From contig JAJYQP010000032.1 of NCBI GenBank assembly GCA_021794525.1, positions 1 to 37,007 on the forward strand: DNA of 37,007 nt. Direction: 5' to 3'. Each line of letters begins with the position of its first letter. Within the stretch, counting starts at the first letter, position 1. Source of the stretch: Pseudomonadota bacterium. Its GTDB lineage: Bacteria; Pseudomonadota; Alphaproteobacteria; Sphingomonadales; Sphingomonadaceae. A program made the translations under genes and the position numbers. Shown here one piece after another: positions 1-8,154 of this stretch. The notes under the pieces are model-generated. The model was not told where the DNA came from. It saw nothing but the letters and a program-made list of their open reading frames with translations, and searched no databases.

Positions 1-2155
1 GGCGGACGGGCGCGCGCACGGGCTGCGGCGTGGGCGCGGGTCGCTCGCCGGTCGCGCGGTCGAGGAAGTCGTCGCTGGCGGCCTGGTCGGCCTCTCCGCC
101 GCGGTTCGCGCCGGGCTCTCCGTCGACGCCGAAGGGGGGCTGGTCGCGGGTACGGCCGACCTCGTCGATGCCGCCTGCCTCACCGGCGGCGGGGCGCGGG
201 CGTTCGACCAGATTGCCCTGCTCGTCGATGAAATAGTAGTCCTCGGGATTGCCCTGCATGGCCTCCTCGTCGGGCTCCAGCTGCCAGTCGGGAAGCTTGA
301 GCTCGGTCTGGAACTGCTCGACCGGGCGCTTCGCCACGGCATAGCGCATGTAGGCGGAAAAGGCCCGCGCCGGGGCGGTGCCGCCCTGGAGCCCGGGGAC
401 CACCTTGTTGTCGTCGCGGCCCATCCACACGCCGGTGGTGATGCCGCTGGAGAAGCCGACGAAATAGCCGTCCTTGTTGGACGAGGTCGTGCCGGTCTTG
501 CCCGCCACCGGCCGCCCGATCTGCGCCGCGCGGCCGGTGCCGGTGCTGACCGCGGTCTGGAGGAGGTCGGTCATCGCGGCGGCGACATAATCGGGCACGA
601 GCGGGACCGAATTGGCCTTCTCGTGGGTATAGAGCACCTCCCCGCTGGAGGATGTGACCTTGAGGATGCCGTAGGGTTCGACCGACTGCCCCCGCGCGGC
701 GACGGCGGCGAAGGCGCGGGTCATGTCGATCAGGCGCACCTCGTTGGAGCCCAGTACCATCGAGGGATAGGTGCTGATCGGCGTGGTGATGCCGAAGCGC
801 CGGGCCATGGAGGCGACGGAGCCGAAGCCGACCTCGTTGCCGAGCTGGGCGGCGACGGTGTTGATCGAGTAGGCGAAGGCGGTGCGAAGGTCGATCTCGC
901 CCACGTTGCGGCCCGAGGAGTTGCGCGGGCTCCACCCGTCGATGGTGACCGGGGTGTCGACCACGCGGTCGTCGGGCTTGTAGCCGGCCTCGAGCGCGGC
1001 GAGATAGACGAAGAGCTTCCAGGCCGAACCCGGCTGGCGCAATGCGTTTGTAGCGCGGTTGTAGTTGGTTCGCACATAGTCGGTGCCGCCAACCATCGCC
1101 AGCACCGCCCCGTCCCGGTCCAGGCTGACCAGCGCGCCCTGCGCCCCCTTGGGCGCGTTGGAGGCAATGGAGGCGGCGGCGGCCCGCTGCATGCCGGGAT
1201 CGATCGTGGTCCAGACCTCGATCGGCTCGCTGGTCTCGGGCAGCAGCACGTCGAGCTGCGGCAGCGCCCAGTCGGTGAAATATCGCGCCGAGTTCTGCGC
1301 CGTCTCGGTCTTCAGCTTGACGGTCGAGGGATCGACCTGCGCCTGCACGGGGGAGATGTAGCCCTGCTCGCGCATCAGCCGCAGCACCACCTCGGCGCGG
1401 CCGACGGCGGCGTTGATGTCGGCGGTGGGGGAGTAGTTGCTGGGCGCCTTGACCATGCCCGCGATGATCGCCGCCTCGGCCACCGACAGCCTGGTGCCGG
1501 GATGGCTGAAGAAGGTCCGGCTGGCGCTGTCGATGCCATAGGCCCCGCCGCCGAAATAGACCTTGTTCAGATAAAGCTCGAGGATCTGCTGCTTGGAGAA
1601 CTTCGCCTCCAGCGCCAGCGCCAGGATGCCCTCGCGCGCCTTGCGGTCGAGCGAGCGGTTGTTGTTGAGGAAGACGTTGCGGGCGAGCTGCTGGGTGATG
1701 GTGCTGGTGGCCGACACGCGCTTGTCGCCCGTCACCGCGACATAGACCGCGCGGGCGAGGCCGAGCGGATCGACGCCGGGGTGCATGTAGAAGCGGCGGT
1801 CCTCCACCGCGACCATCGCGTCCTTCATCGGCTGCGGGATACGTTCCCACGGGATCCATTCGCCGTAGTTGGGGCCGAGCTCCGCGATCTCGCTGCCGTC
1901 GCGGGCGCGAACCACGATGGTCTGCGCGTTCTGGGTCGCCTTGAGCTGGTAGAAGCTGGGCAGGGACCGGGCCGCGAAGGCCACCGCGATGCCGAGGAAG
2001 ACCGCGCCGAGGAGCGCGAGTACGCCGCCCCAGATCGCGACCCGCTTCATCCAGAAGCCGAACCGGCTGCCACCTTCGGGCCGCGCCGCCTTCGCCCGCG
2101 CGGCGCCGCGCTTCTCGCGCTCGGCCCGTGCGCGGCGATCCCCTCGCTTGTCCAT
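1..2155 (-). CDS. mrcA: Penicillin-binding protein 1A (class A), C-terminus beyond window
   Basis: Bifunctional peptidoglycan synthase: glycan-strand polymerisation plus DD-transpeptidation in the periplasm, anchored in the inner membrane. The start at 2155 gives a basic cytoplasmic tail, then a membrane segment at about residues 37-61. The glycosyltransferase motif VEDRRFYMHPGVD follows (catalytic Glu near 118), with STITQQLARN after it. The transpeptidase has its SxxK box as SAWK (near 377-380), SxN as SIN (near 426) and KTGT (near 553). The reading frame is still open at base 1, so the tail is missing; about 718 codons are visible, rich in Pro, Glu and Asp at the end. It lies 19 bases downstream of msrB on the same strand and may be co-transcribed. 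Family assignment is firm; the symbol follows PBP1A usage. Confidence 0.95.
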   Translation of the reverse strand, partial: MDKRGDRRARAEREKRGAARAKAARPEGGSRFGFWMKRVAIWGGVLALLGAVFLGIAVAFAARSLPSFYQLKATQNAQTIVVRARDGSEIAELGPNYGEWIPWERIPQPMKDAMVAVEDRRFYMHPGVDPLGLARAVYVAVTGDKRVSATSTITQQLARNVFLNNNRSLDRKAREGILALALEAKFSKQQILELYLNKVYFGGGAYGIDSASRTFFSHPGTRLSVAEAAIIAGMVKAPSNYSPTADINAAVGRAEVVLRLMREQGYISPVQAQVDPSTVKLKTETAQNSARYFTDWALPQLDVLLPETSEPIEVWTTIDPGMQRAAAASIASNAPKGAQGALVSLDRDGAVLAMVGGTDYVRTNYNRATNALRQPGSAWKLFVYLAALEAGYKPDDRVVDTPVTIDGWSPRNSSGRNVGEIDLRTAFAYSINTVAAQLGNEVGFGSVASMARRFGITTPISTYPSMVLGSNEVRLIDMTRAFAAVAARGQSVEPYGILKVTSSSGEVLYTHEKANSVPLVPDYVAAAMTDLLQTAVSTGTGRAAQIGRPVAGKTGTTSSNKDGYFVGFSSGITTGVWMGRDDNKVVPGLQGGTAPARAFSAYMRYAVAKRPVEQFQTELKLPDWQLEPDEEAMQGNPEDYYFIDEQGNLVERPRPAAGEAGGIDEVGRTRDQPPFGVDGEPGANRGGEADQAASDDFLDRATGERPAPTPQPVRAPVR

Positions 2156-2174
2156 GCGCGCCAAGGGCCCGGTC

Positions 2175-2573
2175 TCAGTCTTCTGGCTCGAAATCGAGCG
2201 CGGCGGAATTGATGCAGTAGCGCAGCCCCGTCTCGCCCGGACCGTCTGGGAAGACGTGGCCGAGATGCCCTTCGCAGTTCGAGCAGAGGACTTCGGTGCG
2301 GATCATGCCGTGGCTGCTGTCGCGATGTTCCTCCACCGCGTCACCCTCTGCGGGCGCGGTGAAGCTCGGCCAGCCCGAGCCGCTGTCGTATTTGGCGTCG
2401 CTGGTGAAGAGCAGCTGGCCGCAGGCGGCGCAGTGGTATTCGCCCGCCGCCTTGTTGGTGTTGAGATCGCCGGTGAACGCCCGCTCCGTCCCCTTCTCGC
2501 GCAGGATATGGTATTGCTCCGGCGTCAGCTTCTCCCGCCATTCGGCTTCGGTGAGGTTTTTCGGATCGCTCAT
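2175..2573 (-). CDS. msrB: Peptide-methionine (R)-S-oxide reductase MsrB
   Basis: Reduces the R epimer of methionine sulfoxide in oxidised proteins, probably in the cytoplasm since no signal peptide is visible. The 132-residue protein is a complete single MsrB domain. Zinc ligands are two CxxC pairs (Cys48/51 and Cys97/100), and the catalytic cysteine is Cys120 in RYCINS. The conserved GSGWPSF and GHVFPDGP segments are present. The start at 2573 was chosen because GGAG and GAGAG lie just upstream; an upstream in-frame extension would run into the repeat element. It stands between a glutathione transferase and the PBP gene on the same strand, so it fits a stress-related run of genes. Confidence 0.95.
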   Translation of the reverse strand: MSDPKNLTEAEWREKLTPEQYHILREKGTERAFTGDLNTNKAAGEYHCAACGQLLFTSDAKYDSGSGWPSFTAPAEGDAVEEHRDSSHGMIRTEVLCSNCEGHLGHVFPDGPGETGLRYCINSAALDFEPED

Positions 2574-2587
2574 CTCTCGACTCCTAT

Positions 2588-2679
2588 CCCGGTCGGACCG
2601 CCAGGTCCGCAAGGCCGACCGCAGGTGCCCGGCGCGCAGCGCCGGGATAGAGCCGGGGACAAGCCGACGGAAGTCGGCT
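2588..2679. repeat. REP-like multi-hairpin intergenic element, copy A
   Basis: Gap between gst and msrB made almost entirely of inverted repeats. CGGTCGG (2590-2596) matches CCGACCG (2615-2621). GGACC (2595-2599) matches GGTCC (2604-2608). CCCGGCGC (2628-2635) and GCGCCGGG (2639-2646) form a perfect 8-bp stem around GCA. AGCCGAC (2662-2668) and GTCGGCT (2673-2679) form a perfect 7-bp stem around GGAA. The core GGTCCGCAAGGCCGACCG recurs with few changes at 34183-34201 after coq9. Reading it as an interspersed palindromic repeat is inference from two copies. Confidence 0.5.
2662..2679 (-). terminator. Hairpin overlapping the gst stop codon, possible terminator
   Basis: On the minus strand the gst TGA (2681-2679) runs straight into a perfect 7-bp stem with a 4-base loop. 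Only TTGT follows, so the U-tract is poor. It may stop transcription of gst before msrB or simply be part of the repeat element. Confidence 0.35.
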
Positions 2680-3350
2680 CACGCATCGACGAGAGCATAA
2701 TGCGACGGCGGCTGGATGCCTTCCATCTTTTCCTGCAACAGCGGGCGGAAGCTGGGGCGGCTCTTGAGCACGGCGTACCACGCTTTCGCCTGCTCGTGCC
2801 CTGTCCAGTCGATCCCGCCGAGATAGTCCGCAACCGAGATCTGCGCCGCCGCGCCGATGTCGGCAAGGCTCAGCATCGGCCCCGCCAGCCAGTTGCGCGT
2901 ATCGACCAGCCAGTCGAGGTAATAGAGATGTTCGTGCGCAGCCTTCATCGCCTCGCGCAGCGCGCGCGAATCGGGCGGCTGGCGGGTGACGACGCGCTTC
3001 AGCATCTTTTCCGAGAGCAGCGGGCCCGTGATGTCGGCATAGAAATTCTCGTCGAACAGGGCGACGAGGCGGCGGATTTCCGCCCGCGCGGCGCTGCTGC
3101 CGGTGAGGAGCGGGTTGCGCTCCACCGTTTCTTCGAGGAATTCGCAAATCGCGCGGCTGTCGGCCAGAGCAACGCCGCGCGCGGTGTCGGCCAGCACCGG
3201 GGTGCGCCCCGCGTGGTTGAGCCGCGCAAGGTCCTCCCCCCGCTCCCACGGATGGGAACGGACCAGCTCGTAGGCGACGTTCTTCTCCCCCAGCACAAGG
3301 CGGACCTTGCGGCTGAAGGGGCAGAGCGGGAATTGATGGAGTTGCCACAT
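2679..3350 (-). CDS. Glutathione S-transferase family protein
   Basis: Soluble thioredoxin-fold transferase of 223 residues. The N-terminal domain starts with QFPLCPFSRKVR, so CPFS (residues 10-13) sits where the active-site Cys/Ser of GSTs is found. The cis-Pro region GRTPVLAD and the DSRAICEFLEE segment that binds the glutathione glutamyl part follow. The C-terminal half is all-helical as in GSTs. The CPxS motif and overall pattern suggest a bacterial beta/omega-like GST, with thiol-transfer or conjugation roles possible; the substrate is unknown. The start at 3350 is the first that gives a proper thioredoxin fold. The frame is open further upstream, but that part covers two other genes. 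Confidence 0.88.
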   Translation of the reverse strand: MWQLHQFPLCPFSRKVRLVLGEKNVAYELVRSHPWERGEDLARLNHAGRTPVLADTARGVALADSRAICEFLEETVERNPLLTGSSAARAEIRRLVALFDENFYADITGPLLSEKMLKRVVTRQPPDSRALREAMKAAHEHLYYLDWLVDTRNWLAGPMLSLADIGAAAQISVADYLGGIDWTGHEQAKAWYAVLKSRPSFRPLLQEKMEGIQPPSHYALVDA

Positions 3351-3384
3351 CGTCGCGACGACCCTTGCCGCATCACCGCGGCAA
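3351..3384 (-). promoter_or_regulatory. Structured 5' leader of gst
   Basis: Directly before the gst ATG lies the perfect 10-bp palindrome CGTCGCGACG (3351-3360). Beyond it is a 7-bp stem TTGCCGC (3365-3371) / GCGGCAA (3378-3384). The only SD-like bases (AAGGG on the minus strand) fall between the two structures. A role in translation control is only a suggestion. Confidence 0.3.
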
Positions 3385-3406
3385 AATCCACCGGTCGAAA
3401 ACGGTT

Positions 3407-3847
3407 TTAATCGGTAGGTTGGGTGAGGCGGGCGAGATCGGCGGCAGGCAGCGCCTCGCGCATCCGTTCGGCCATGTTGCGCAGCTGCGGGATGAGGTCG
3501 GCGAAGGCGCCGCTCATGCCCGCCATCGCGTCCATCGCGCGGGGCAGCTGGCGCTCGATCTGGCGCGGCACGGCCCCGGCGCCGGGCGCCATCTTGCGCA
3601 GCGTCGCGTCGCGGTCGATGCGGCGCGGGTCTTCGCCCGCCGCCTCGGCCATGGGGGCGAGGATCGGGGCGAGCGGGATGTCGAGGAGTGCCTCGCTCAT
3701 CGCGCCCATCGCGCGGGCCAGCGCCTGCTGGCGCGCCGGATCGCCCAGCGTGCGCGCCATGTGGTCGAGATCCGGCTCGGCCGGCGTTTCGGCGAGAGCC
3801 GGAGCGGCAAGCGCGAGCAGGGGAAGGGCGAGAATCAGGCGGCGCAT
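3407..3847 (-). CDS. Secreted protein of unknown function, Met/Ala-rich helical
   Basis: No family recognised. The 146-residue product begins with a clear Sec signal peptide (MRRLILALPLLALAAPALA, cut likely after ALA). The mature part of about 127 residues is rich in Ala, Met, Arg and Asp, has no Cys, and looks mainly helical, with repeated MARTLGD/MGAM/MAEAA-like segments. AAGGAC lies about 11 bases before the ATG. It is followed 56 bases later by gst on the same strand. A periplasmic role is inferred from the signal alone. Confidence 0.7.
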   Translation of the reverse strand: MRRLILALPLLALAAPALAETPAEPDLDHMARTLGDPARQQALARAMGAMSEALLDIPLAPILAPMAEAAGEDPRRIDRDATLRKMAPGAGAVPRQIERQLPRAMDAMAGMSGAFADLIPQLRNMAERMREALPAADLARLTQPTD

Positions 3848-3913
3848 GGGCTTGGAGTCCTTGAAACTTGTGCCAGATGCCTAGCGTTCGACCGCTGAAC
3901 GGAGCGTGAAGGC

Positions 3914-4291
3914 TCAGAGGCCCGCGGCTTCGAGCAGTACGAGGCAGCCGGGCACTGCGTCCGCGACGGCCGCATCGTTCTTCAGCGTCGAAAGCTGCAC
4001 CGCCGCCAGCGCCTGGATCGCTGCGCGGTCGGCACCGGTTTCCTCCATGATGCGCGCCGCGCTGCGGACGAAGAACTCCCGGCCCTTCGTGTCGAGGGGC
4101 GGCCAGCTCGCGGCGGCGGGCTTGCCTGCGGCCTGCATTTTCGCGCCCATGGCAAACACCACCCCGCACCTTAGCGCGGCGGCTTGCGGCGCGCTCAGTG
4201 CGGGCAGCGGCGGCGATGGTGCCTGCTCGACCGGGGTGGCGGAAGCGGCTTGGGCGGCGACGAGAGCGAGGGCGGAGACAAACGAAAGCAT
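3914..4291 (-). CDS. Small secreted protein of unknown function
   Basis: No family recognised. From the ATG at 4291 the 125-residue product starts with a signal peptide (MLSFVSALALVAAQAASA). The mature domain of about 105 residues has two Cys, in ALRCGVVF and VPGCLVLL, which could form a disulfide after export. This start was preferred to ATGs at 4297, 4315 and 4324 because AGGA (minus strand, 4301-4298) sits 6 bases before it. The gene is divergent from frmA and upstream of another small exported protein, from which it is separated by 66 bases. Confidence 0.65.
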   Translation of the reverse strand: MLSFVSALALVAAQAASATPVEQAPSPPLPALSAPQAAALRCGVVFAMGAKMQAAGKPAAASWPPLDTKGREFFVRSAARIMEETGADRAAIQALAAVQLSTLKNDAAVADAVPGCLVLLEAAGL

Positions 4292-4387
4292 GCTCATTCC
4301 TAGCCGGCCGAACATGAACCGCAAGCCGTGCTTGCCGCTGCCGCCCGGCGTGCCTAGTCAGCTGCTTCGAGTGGGAGAGCCGATTCC

Positions 4388-5503
4388 ATGAAAACCCGCG
4401 CCGCCGTCGCCTTTGCCGCCAAGCACCCGCTCGAGATCGTCGAGCTCGACCTCGAAGGGCCGAAGGCGGGCGAGGTTCTGGTCGAGATCAAGGCGACCGG
4501 CATCTGTCATACCGACGCCTACACGCTCGACGGGCTCGACAGCGAGGGGATCTTCCCGAGCGTGCTCGGCCACGAAGGCGCAGGCATCGTGCGCGAAGTC
4601 GGGGCCGGGGTCACCAGCGTGAAGCCGGGCGATCACGTGATCCCGCTCTACACTCCCGAATGCGGCACGTGCAAAACCTGCCTGTCGGGCAAGTCGAACC
4701 TGTGCACCGCCATCCGCGCCACGCAGGGCAAAGGGCTTATGCCCGACGGCACCACGCGGTTCTCCTACAAGGGGCAGCCGATCTACCACTACATGGGCTG
4801 CTCGACCTTTTCGAACTTCACCGTCCTGCCCGAGATCGCCGTGGCGAAAATCCGGGCGGACGCGCCGTTCCACACCAGCTGCTATATCGGTTGCGGCGTG
4901 ACCACCGGGGTCGGCGCGGTGGTCAACACGGCCAAGGTCGAGCCGGGCGACACCGTCGCGGTCTTCGGGCTGGGCGGGATCGGCCTCAACGTCATCCAGG
5001 GCGCGAAGCTTGCGGGCGCGAGCGTCATTCTCGGCATCGACATCAATCCGGAGCGCGAGGAGTGGGGCCGCCGCTTCGGCATGACCCATTTTATCAACAC
5101 CCGGGGCATGAGCCGCGAGGAAGTGGTGGCCAGGGTAGTCGAACTGACCGACGGCGGCGCCGACTACAGCTTCGATGCGACCGGCAACACCGATGTGATG
5201 CGCACCGCGCTCGAATGCTGCCACCGCGGCTGGGGCACCAGCATCATCATCGGCGTGGCGGAGGCGGGCAAGGAAATCGCCACCCGGCCGTTCCAGCTCG
5301 TCACCGGGCGCAACTGGCGCGGCACCGCCTTCGGCGGCGCCAAGGGCCGGACCGACGTGCCGAAGATCGTCGATATGTACATGGACGGCCGGATCCCCAT
5401 CGACCCGATGATCACCCACGTCCTCAAGCTGGAGGAGATCAACAGGGGTTTCGAGCTGATGCACGCGGGCGAGAGCATCCGCAGCGTGGTGGTTTACGAC
5501 TGA
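4388..5503 (+). CDS. frmA: S-(hydroxymethyl)glutathione dehydrogenase / class III alcohol dehydrogenase
   Basis: Oxidises S-hydroxymethylglutathione, the spontaneous adduct of formaldehyde and glutathione, with NAD+; class III enzymes also act on S-nitrosoglutathione. At 371 residues it has the family length. Catalytic zinc ligands are Cys40 (GICHTD), His62 (GHEG) and Cys169. The structural zinc is held by Cys92, 95, 98 and 106 (CGTCKTC..NLC). The Rossmann motif GLGGIGL is near 194-200. GGGAGA lies 9 bases before the ATG. No frmR-like repressor gene is adjacent. The VOC gene begins 23 bases downstream, so a detoxification operon is likely. Confidence 0.95.
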   Translation: MKTRAAVAFAAKHPLEIVELDLEGPKAGEVLVEIKATGICHTDAYTLDGLDSEGIFPSVLGHEGAGIVREVGAGVTSVKPGDHVIPLYTPECGTCKTCLSGKSNLCTAIRATQGKGLMPDGTTRFSYKGQPIYHYMGCSTFSNFTVLPEIAVAKIRADAPFHTSCYIGCGVTTGVGAVVNTAKVEPGDTVAVFGLGGIGLNVIQGAKLAGASVILGIDINPEREEWGRRFGMTHFINTRGMSREEVVARVVELTDGGADYSFDATGNTDVMRTALECCHRGWGTSIIIGVAEAGKEIATRPFQLVTGRNWRGTAFGGAKGRTDVPKIVDMYMDGRIPIDPMITHVLKLEEINRGFELMHAGESIRSVVVYD

Positions 5504-5526
5504 ACGAGAACGAGAGGAGCAAGCAT

Positions 5527-5910
5527 ATGTATTCCCACATGATGGTCGGTTCGAACGATATCAACAAGGCGAAGCGGTTCTACGACGCCACCTTCAAGGC
5601 GATGGGCGGGAGCGAAGGCCGGATGGACGAGAAGGGGCGCCTGATCTACCTGCACAACGGCGGCATCTTCATCGTCACCAAGCCGATCGATGGGCAGCCG
5701 GCGACACGTGGCAACGGCTGCACCATCGGCTTCGGCATGACGCCCGAGCAGGCCGATGCCTGGCACCGCGCGGGCGTGGAGAACGGCGGCACCGCGATCG
5801 AGGACCCGCCGGGCGTCCGCGGCGAGGGCACCCCCAACGCCATGTATCTCGCCTATCTGCGCGATCCCGATGGCAACAAGCTCTGCGCGCTGCACCGGAT
5901 GGGTTCGTAA
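5527..5910 (+). CDS. VOC-superfamily (glyoxalase-like) protein
   Basis: A single vicinal-oxygen-chelate domain of 127 residues, built of paired beta-alpha-beta-beta-beta modules. The start MYSHMMVGSNDINKAKRFYD is typical, and the end YLRDPDGNKLCALHR carries the usual DPDGN turn. Members of this type include lactoylglutathione lyase relatives and uncharacterised metal-dependent enzymes. The substrate cannot be read from sequence. GAGAGGAGC lies before the ATG. Its place right behind frmA suggests a role near glutathione-linked aldehyde handling, which is inference from context. Confidence 0.85.
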   Translation: MYSHMMVGSNDINKAKRFYDATFKAMGGSEGRMDEKGRLIYLHNGGIFIVTKPIDGQPATRGNGCTIGFGMTPEQADAWHRAGVENGGTAIEDPPGVRGEGTPNAMYLAYLRDPDGNKLCALHRMGS

Positions 5911-5918
5911 GCGCGTCG

Positions 5919-6416
5919 ATGCGCGGCGAGGCGGGGCTGCGGGGCGATCTCGAGGCTCTGGCGATCCCCTTCGCCGAGCACGAGCATGAGGCGGTGTTCA
6001 CGGTCGAGGAAAGCCGGCGGATCGACGTCGACTTTCCCGGCCTGCACACCAAGAACCTGTTTTTGAAGGATACGGCGGGCGCGTTCTGGCTGGTGACCGT
6101 GCCTGCCGAGGCGCGTGTGGACCTCAAGGCGCTGCCGGCTGCGATCGGCTGCAAGCGGGTGAGCTTCGGCAAGGCCGAGGACATGGCGCGGCTGATCGGA
6201 ATCAGTCCCGGCAGCGTGACGCCCCTCGCCATGATCAATGCCGCGCCCGGCAGCGTGACCGTGGTGATAGAGGAGGGGCTGGCGGCGGCGGACCGCGTCA
6301 ACGTCCACCCTCTGCGCAACACGGGAACCCTCGGCCTTGCGGGAGCGGACATCCTGCGGCTGCTTTGCCACTGGGGCCACGCGCCGGTCGCGGCGACCAT
6401 ACCGCTCGCGGGCTAG
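5919..6416 (+). CDS. Prolyl-tRNA deacylase-like protein (YbaK/ProX domain)
   Basis: A 165-residue YbaK/ProRS-associated domain. Family members hydrolyse mischarged aminoacyl-tRNA, and the ProX/PrdX branch clears Ala-tRNA(Pro). Recognisable features are the N-terminal HEHEAVFTVEE, the invariant lysine in GLHTKNLFLKD, FWLVTVPA, and the SPGSVTPLAMIN segment typical of PrdX proteins. It starts 8 bases after the VOC stop and is probably in the frmA operon. Its TAG stop shares the four bases CTAG with the stop of metW on the other strand. Confidence 0.85.
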   Translation: MRGEAGLRGDLEALAIPFAEHEHEAVFTVEESRRIDVDFPGLHTKNLFLKDTAGAFWLVTVPAEARVDLKALPAAIGCKRVSFGKAEDMARLIGISPGSVTPLAMINAAPGSVTVVIEEGLAAADRVNVHPLRNTGTLGLAGADILRLLCHWGHAPVAATIPLAG

Positions 6417-7018
6417 GGGCCGCGCGACAGCTCGAACAGGGCGAACTCGGCGCGCCAGTTGGCGCCCAGGACCGAGTGAAGCCCGCCGAGCCCTTTCGCG
6501 TCGGCGAAGAACCAGCGGCGCCGGATGGTGATGCTCATCGTGTCTGCCAGCGCCTCGAAATCGGCGATGGTGACGTGGTGAATGTTGCCCGTCTCGAACC
6601 AGCTGACCGGCAGGGCGCGGGTGACCGGCATCCGCCCACCGAACATCAGCGCCGCGCGGGTGCGCCAATGCGCGAAATTGGGAAAGCTGACGAAGGCGGT
6701 GCGTCCCACGCGCAGCAATTCGTCGAGCAGCAAGTCGGGCCGCATTGCGGTCTGGAGCGTCTGGCCGAGAACGGCGTAGTCGAAGCCGGCGTCGGGATAG
6801 TCGGCCAGGTCGCGCTCGGCATCGCCTTGCACCACGCTGAGCCCGCGCGCGACGCACTCCGCCACCAGCGCCGCGTCGATCTCCATGCCGCGCGCATCGA
6901 CGCCCTTGGTGTCGCGCAAGGTGGTGAGCAGCGCGCCGTCCCCGCAGCCGACGTCGAGCACGCGTGTATCGGGCGCGATCTGCCGGGCAATCACCGCGAG
7001 ATCGGGGCGCAGGCTCAT
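6413..7018 (-). CDS. metW: Methionine biosynthesis protein MetW
   Basis: MetW-family protein of 201 residues with a SAM-methyltransferase-like fold. Motif I is [12 protein letters not shown] (about residues 20-31). The family-typical [11 protein letters not shown] and [12 protein letters not shown] segments are present. In proteobacteria MetW is usually encoded with MetX and is needed for, or boosts, homoserine acylation, perhaps by direct interaction. The start overlaps the metX stop in an ATGA arrangement (7015-7018), so the two are translationally coupled. Its stop converges on the deacylase gene. Confidence 0.95.
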   Translation of the reverse strand: MSLRPDLAVIARQIAPDTRVLDVGCGDGALLTTLRDTKGVDARGMEIDAALVAECVARGLSVVQGDAERDLADYPDAGFDYAVLGQTLQTAMRPDLLLDELLRVGRTAFVSFPNFAHWRTRAALMFGGRMPVTRALPVSWFETGNIHHVTIADFEALADTMSITIRRRWFFADAKGLGGLHSVLGANWRAEFALFELSRGP

Positions 7019-8103
7019 CCCAAAAACCCCGCCACCACCCGGTCGAGCGCGGGGACGTCGAGCAGGAAGCTGTCGTGGCCGAAGGGGGCCGACAGTTCGA
7101 CGAAGCTTACCGGCGCGCCGGCGGCGTTGAGCGCGTGGACGAGGTGGCGGCTTTCACTGGTGGGGTAGAGCCAGTCGGAATCGAAACTCACCACGCAGAA
7201 CCGCGCAGTGGCACCCGCAAAGGCTTCGGCGAGGCGGCCGCCATGCTCCTCGGCGAGGTCGAAGTAGTCCATCGCCCGCGTGATATAGAGGTAGCTGTTG
7301 GCATCGAACCGCTTGGTGAAGCCGCTGCCCTGGTAGCGGAGGTAGCTTTCGACCTGGAAGTCCGCGTCGAAGCCGAAGCTCTTGGCATCGCGGTCCTGCA
7401 AACTGCGGCCGAATTTGTCGGTCAGGCCGTCCTCGGAAAGATAGGTGATATGCGCCGCCATGCGCGCCACCGCCAGGCCCGCGTCGGGCGCCGCGCCGCC
7501 GTAATAGTTGCCGCCCGCCCAGTTGGGGTCGGCCATGATCGCCTGCCGTCCGACCTCGTGAAAGGCGATATTCTGCGCCGAATGCCGCGCCGTGGTGGCG
7601 ATGGCGAGCACCCTTGCGGCGCGCTCCGGCCAGTTGGCGGCGAGGCTCAGCGCCTGCATCCCGCCCATGCTGCCGCCGACGACTGCGTGGAGCCGATCGA
7701 TCCCCAAAGCATCGAGCAGTGCGACATGGGCGCGCACCATGTCGCGGATGGTGATGACGGGGAAGCGCATGGCGTGAGGCGCGCCGTCCGCACCATCGCT
7801 GGCGGGCCCGGTCGAACCCATGCAGCTGCCGATGACATTGGGGCAAATAACGTGGAAGCGGGCCGTGTCGATCGGCTTGCCCGGCCCGACCATCCGGTCC
7901 CACCAGCCCGATTTGCCGGTGACCGGGTGCGCGCTGGCAACATACTGGTCGCCGGTCAGTGCGTGGCAGACCAGGACCACGTTCGATCGGTCCGCTGCCA
8001 GCGTCCCATAGGTTTCATAGGCGATCTCGACGCCCGCAAGCGCACCGCCGCCGTCCAGCGGCAGCGGTTGGGCAAGCATGAGGGACCGATGCGCCGGGGC
8101 CAT
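7015..8103 (-). CDS. metX: Homoserine O-acyltransferase MetX
   Basis: Transfers an acyl group (acetyl or succinyl) from CoA to homoserine, the first committed step of methionine synthesis. It is an alpha/beta hydrolase of 362 residues. The nucleophile is Ser145 in GGSMGG. The acid is probably the second Asp in SFDSDWLYP, and the histidine is in FGHDSFLL. The oxyanion/acyl-site signature GSCMGSTGP is present. Acetyl versus succinyl specificity is not decided by these motifs. It is divergent from hisC across a 51-base gap, with no SAM riboswitch seen there. Confidence 0.95.
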   Translation of the reverse strand: MAPAHRSLMLAQPLPLDGGGALAGVEIAYETYGTLAADRSNVVLVCHALTGDQYVASAHPVTGKSGWWDRMVGPGKPIDTARFHVICPNVIGSCMGSTGPASDGADGAPHAMRFPVITIRDMVRAHVALLDALGIDRLHAVVGGSMGGMQALSLAANWPERAARVLAIATTARHSAQNIAFHEVGRQAIMADPNWAGGNYYGGAAPDAGLAVARMAAHITYLSEDGLTDKFGRSLQDRDAKSFGFDADFQVESYLRYQGSGFTKRFDANSYLYITRAMDYFDLAEEHGGRLAEAFAGATARFCVVSFDSDWLYPTSESRHLVHALNAAGAPVSFVELSAPFGHDSFLLDVPALDRVVAGFLG

Positions 8104-8154
8104 GACAGGCGCTTAACCGCTCCGCATTGGCTTGTCGAAGGGACGTTTTTGCTT

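Noticed and set aside
623..2212. A 529-codon plus-strand frame antisense to the PBP gene
   Set aside because: Shadow; the minus strand shows all glycosyltransferase and transpeptidase motifs.
3351..4169. In-frame upstream extension of the GST gene to 4169
   Set aside because: The added part overlaps two other genes and has no GST similarity; the thioredoxin fold starts at the ATG at 3350.
8104..8154. SAM-II or SAM/SAH riboswitch before metX
   Set aside because: The 51-base gap shows neither the conserved SAM-II core nor a suitable pseudoknot pattern.
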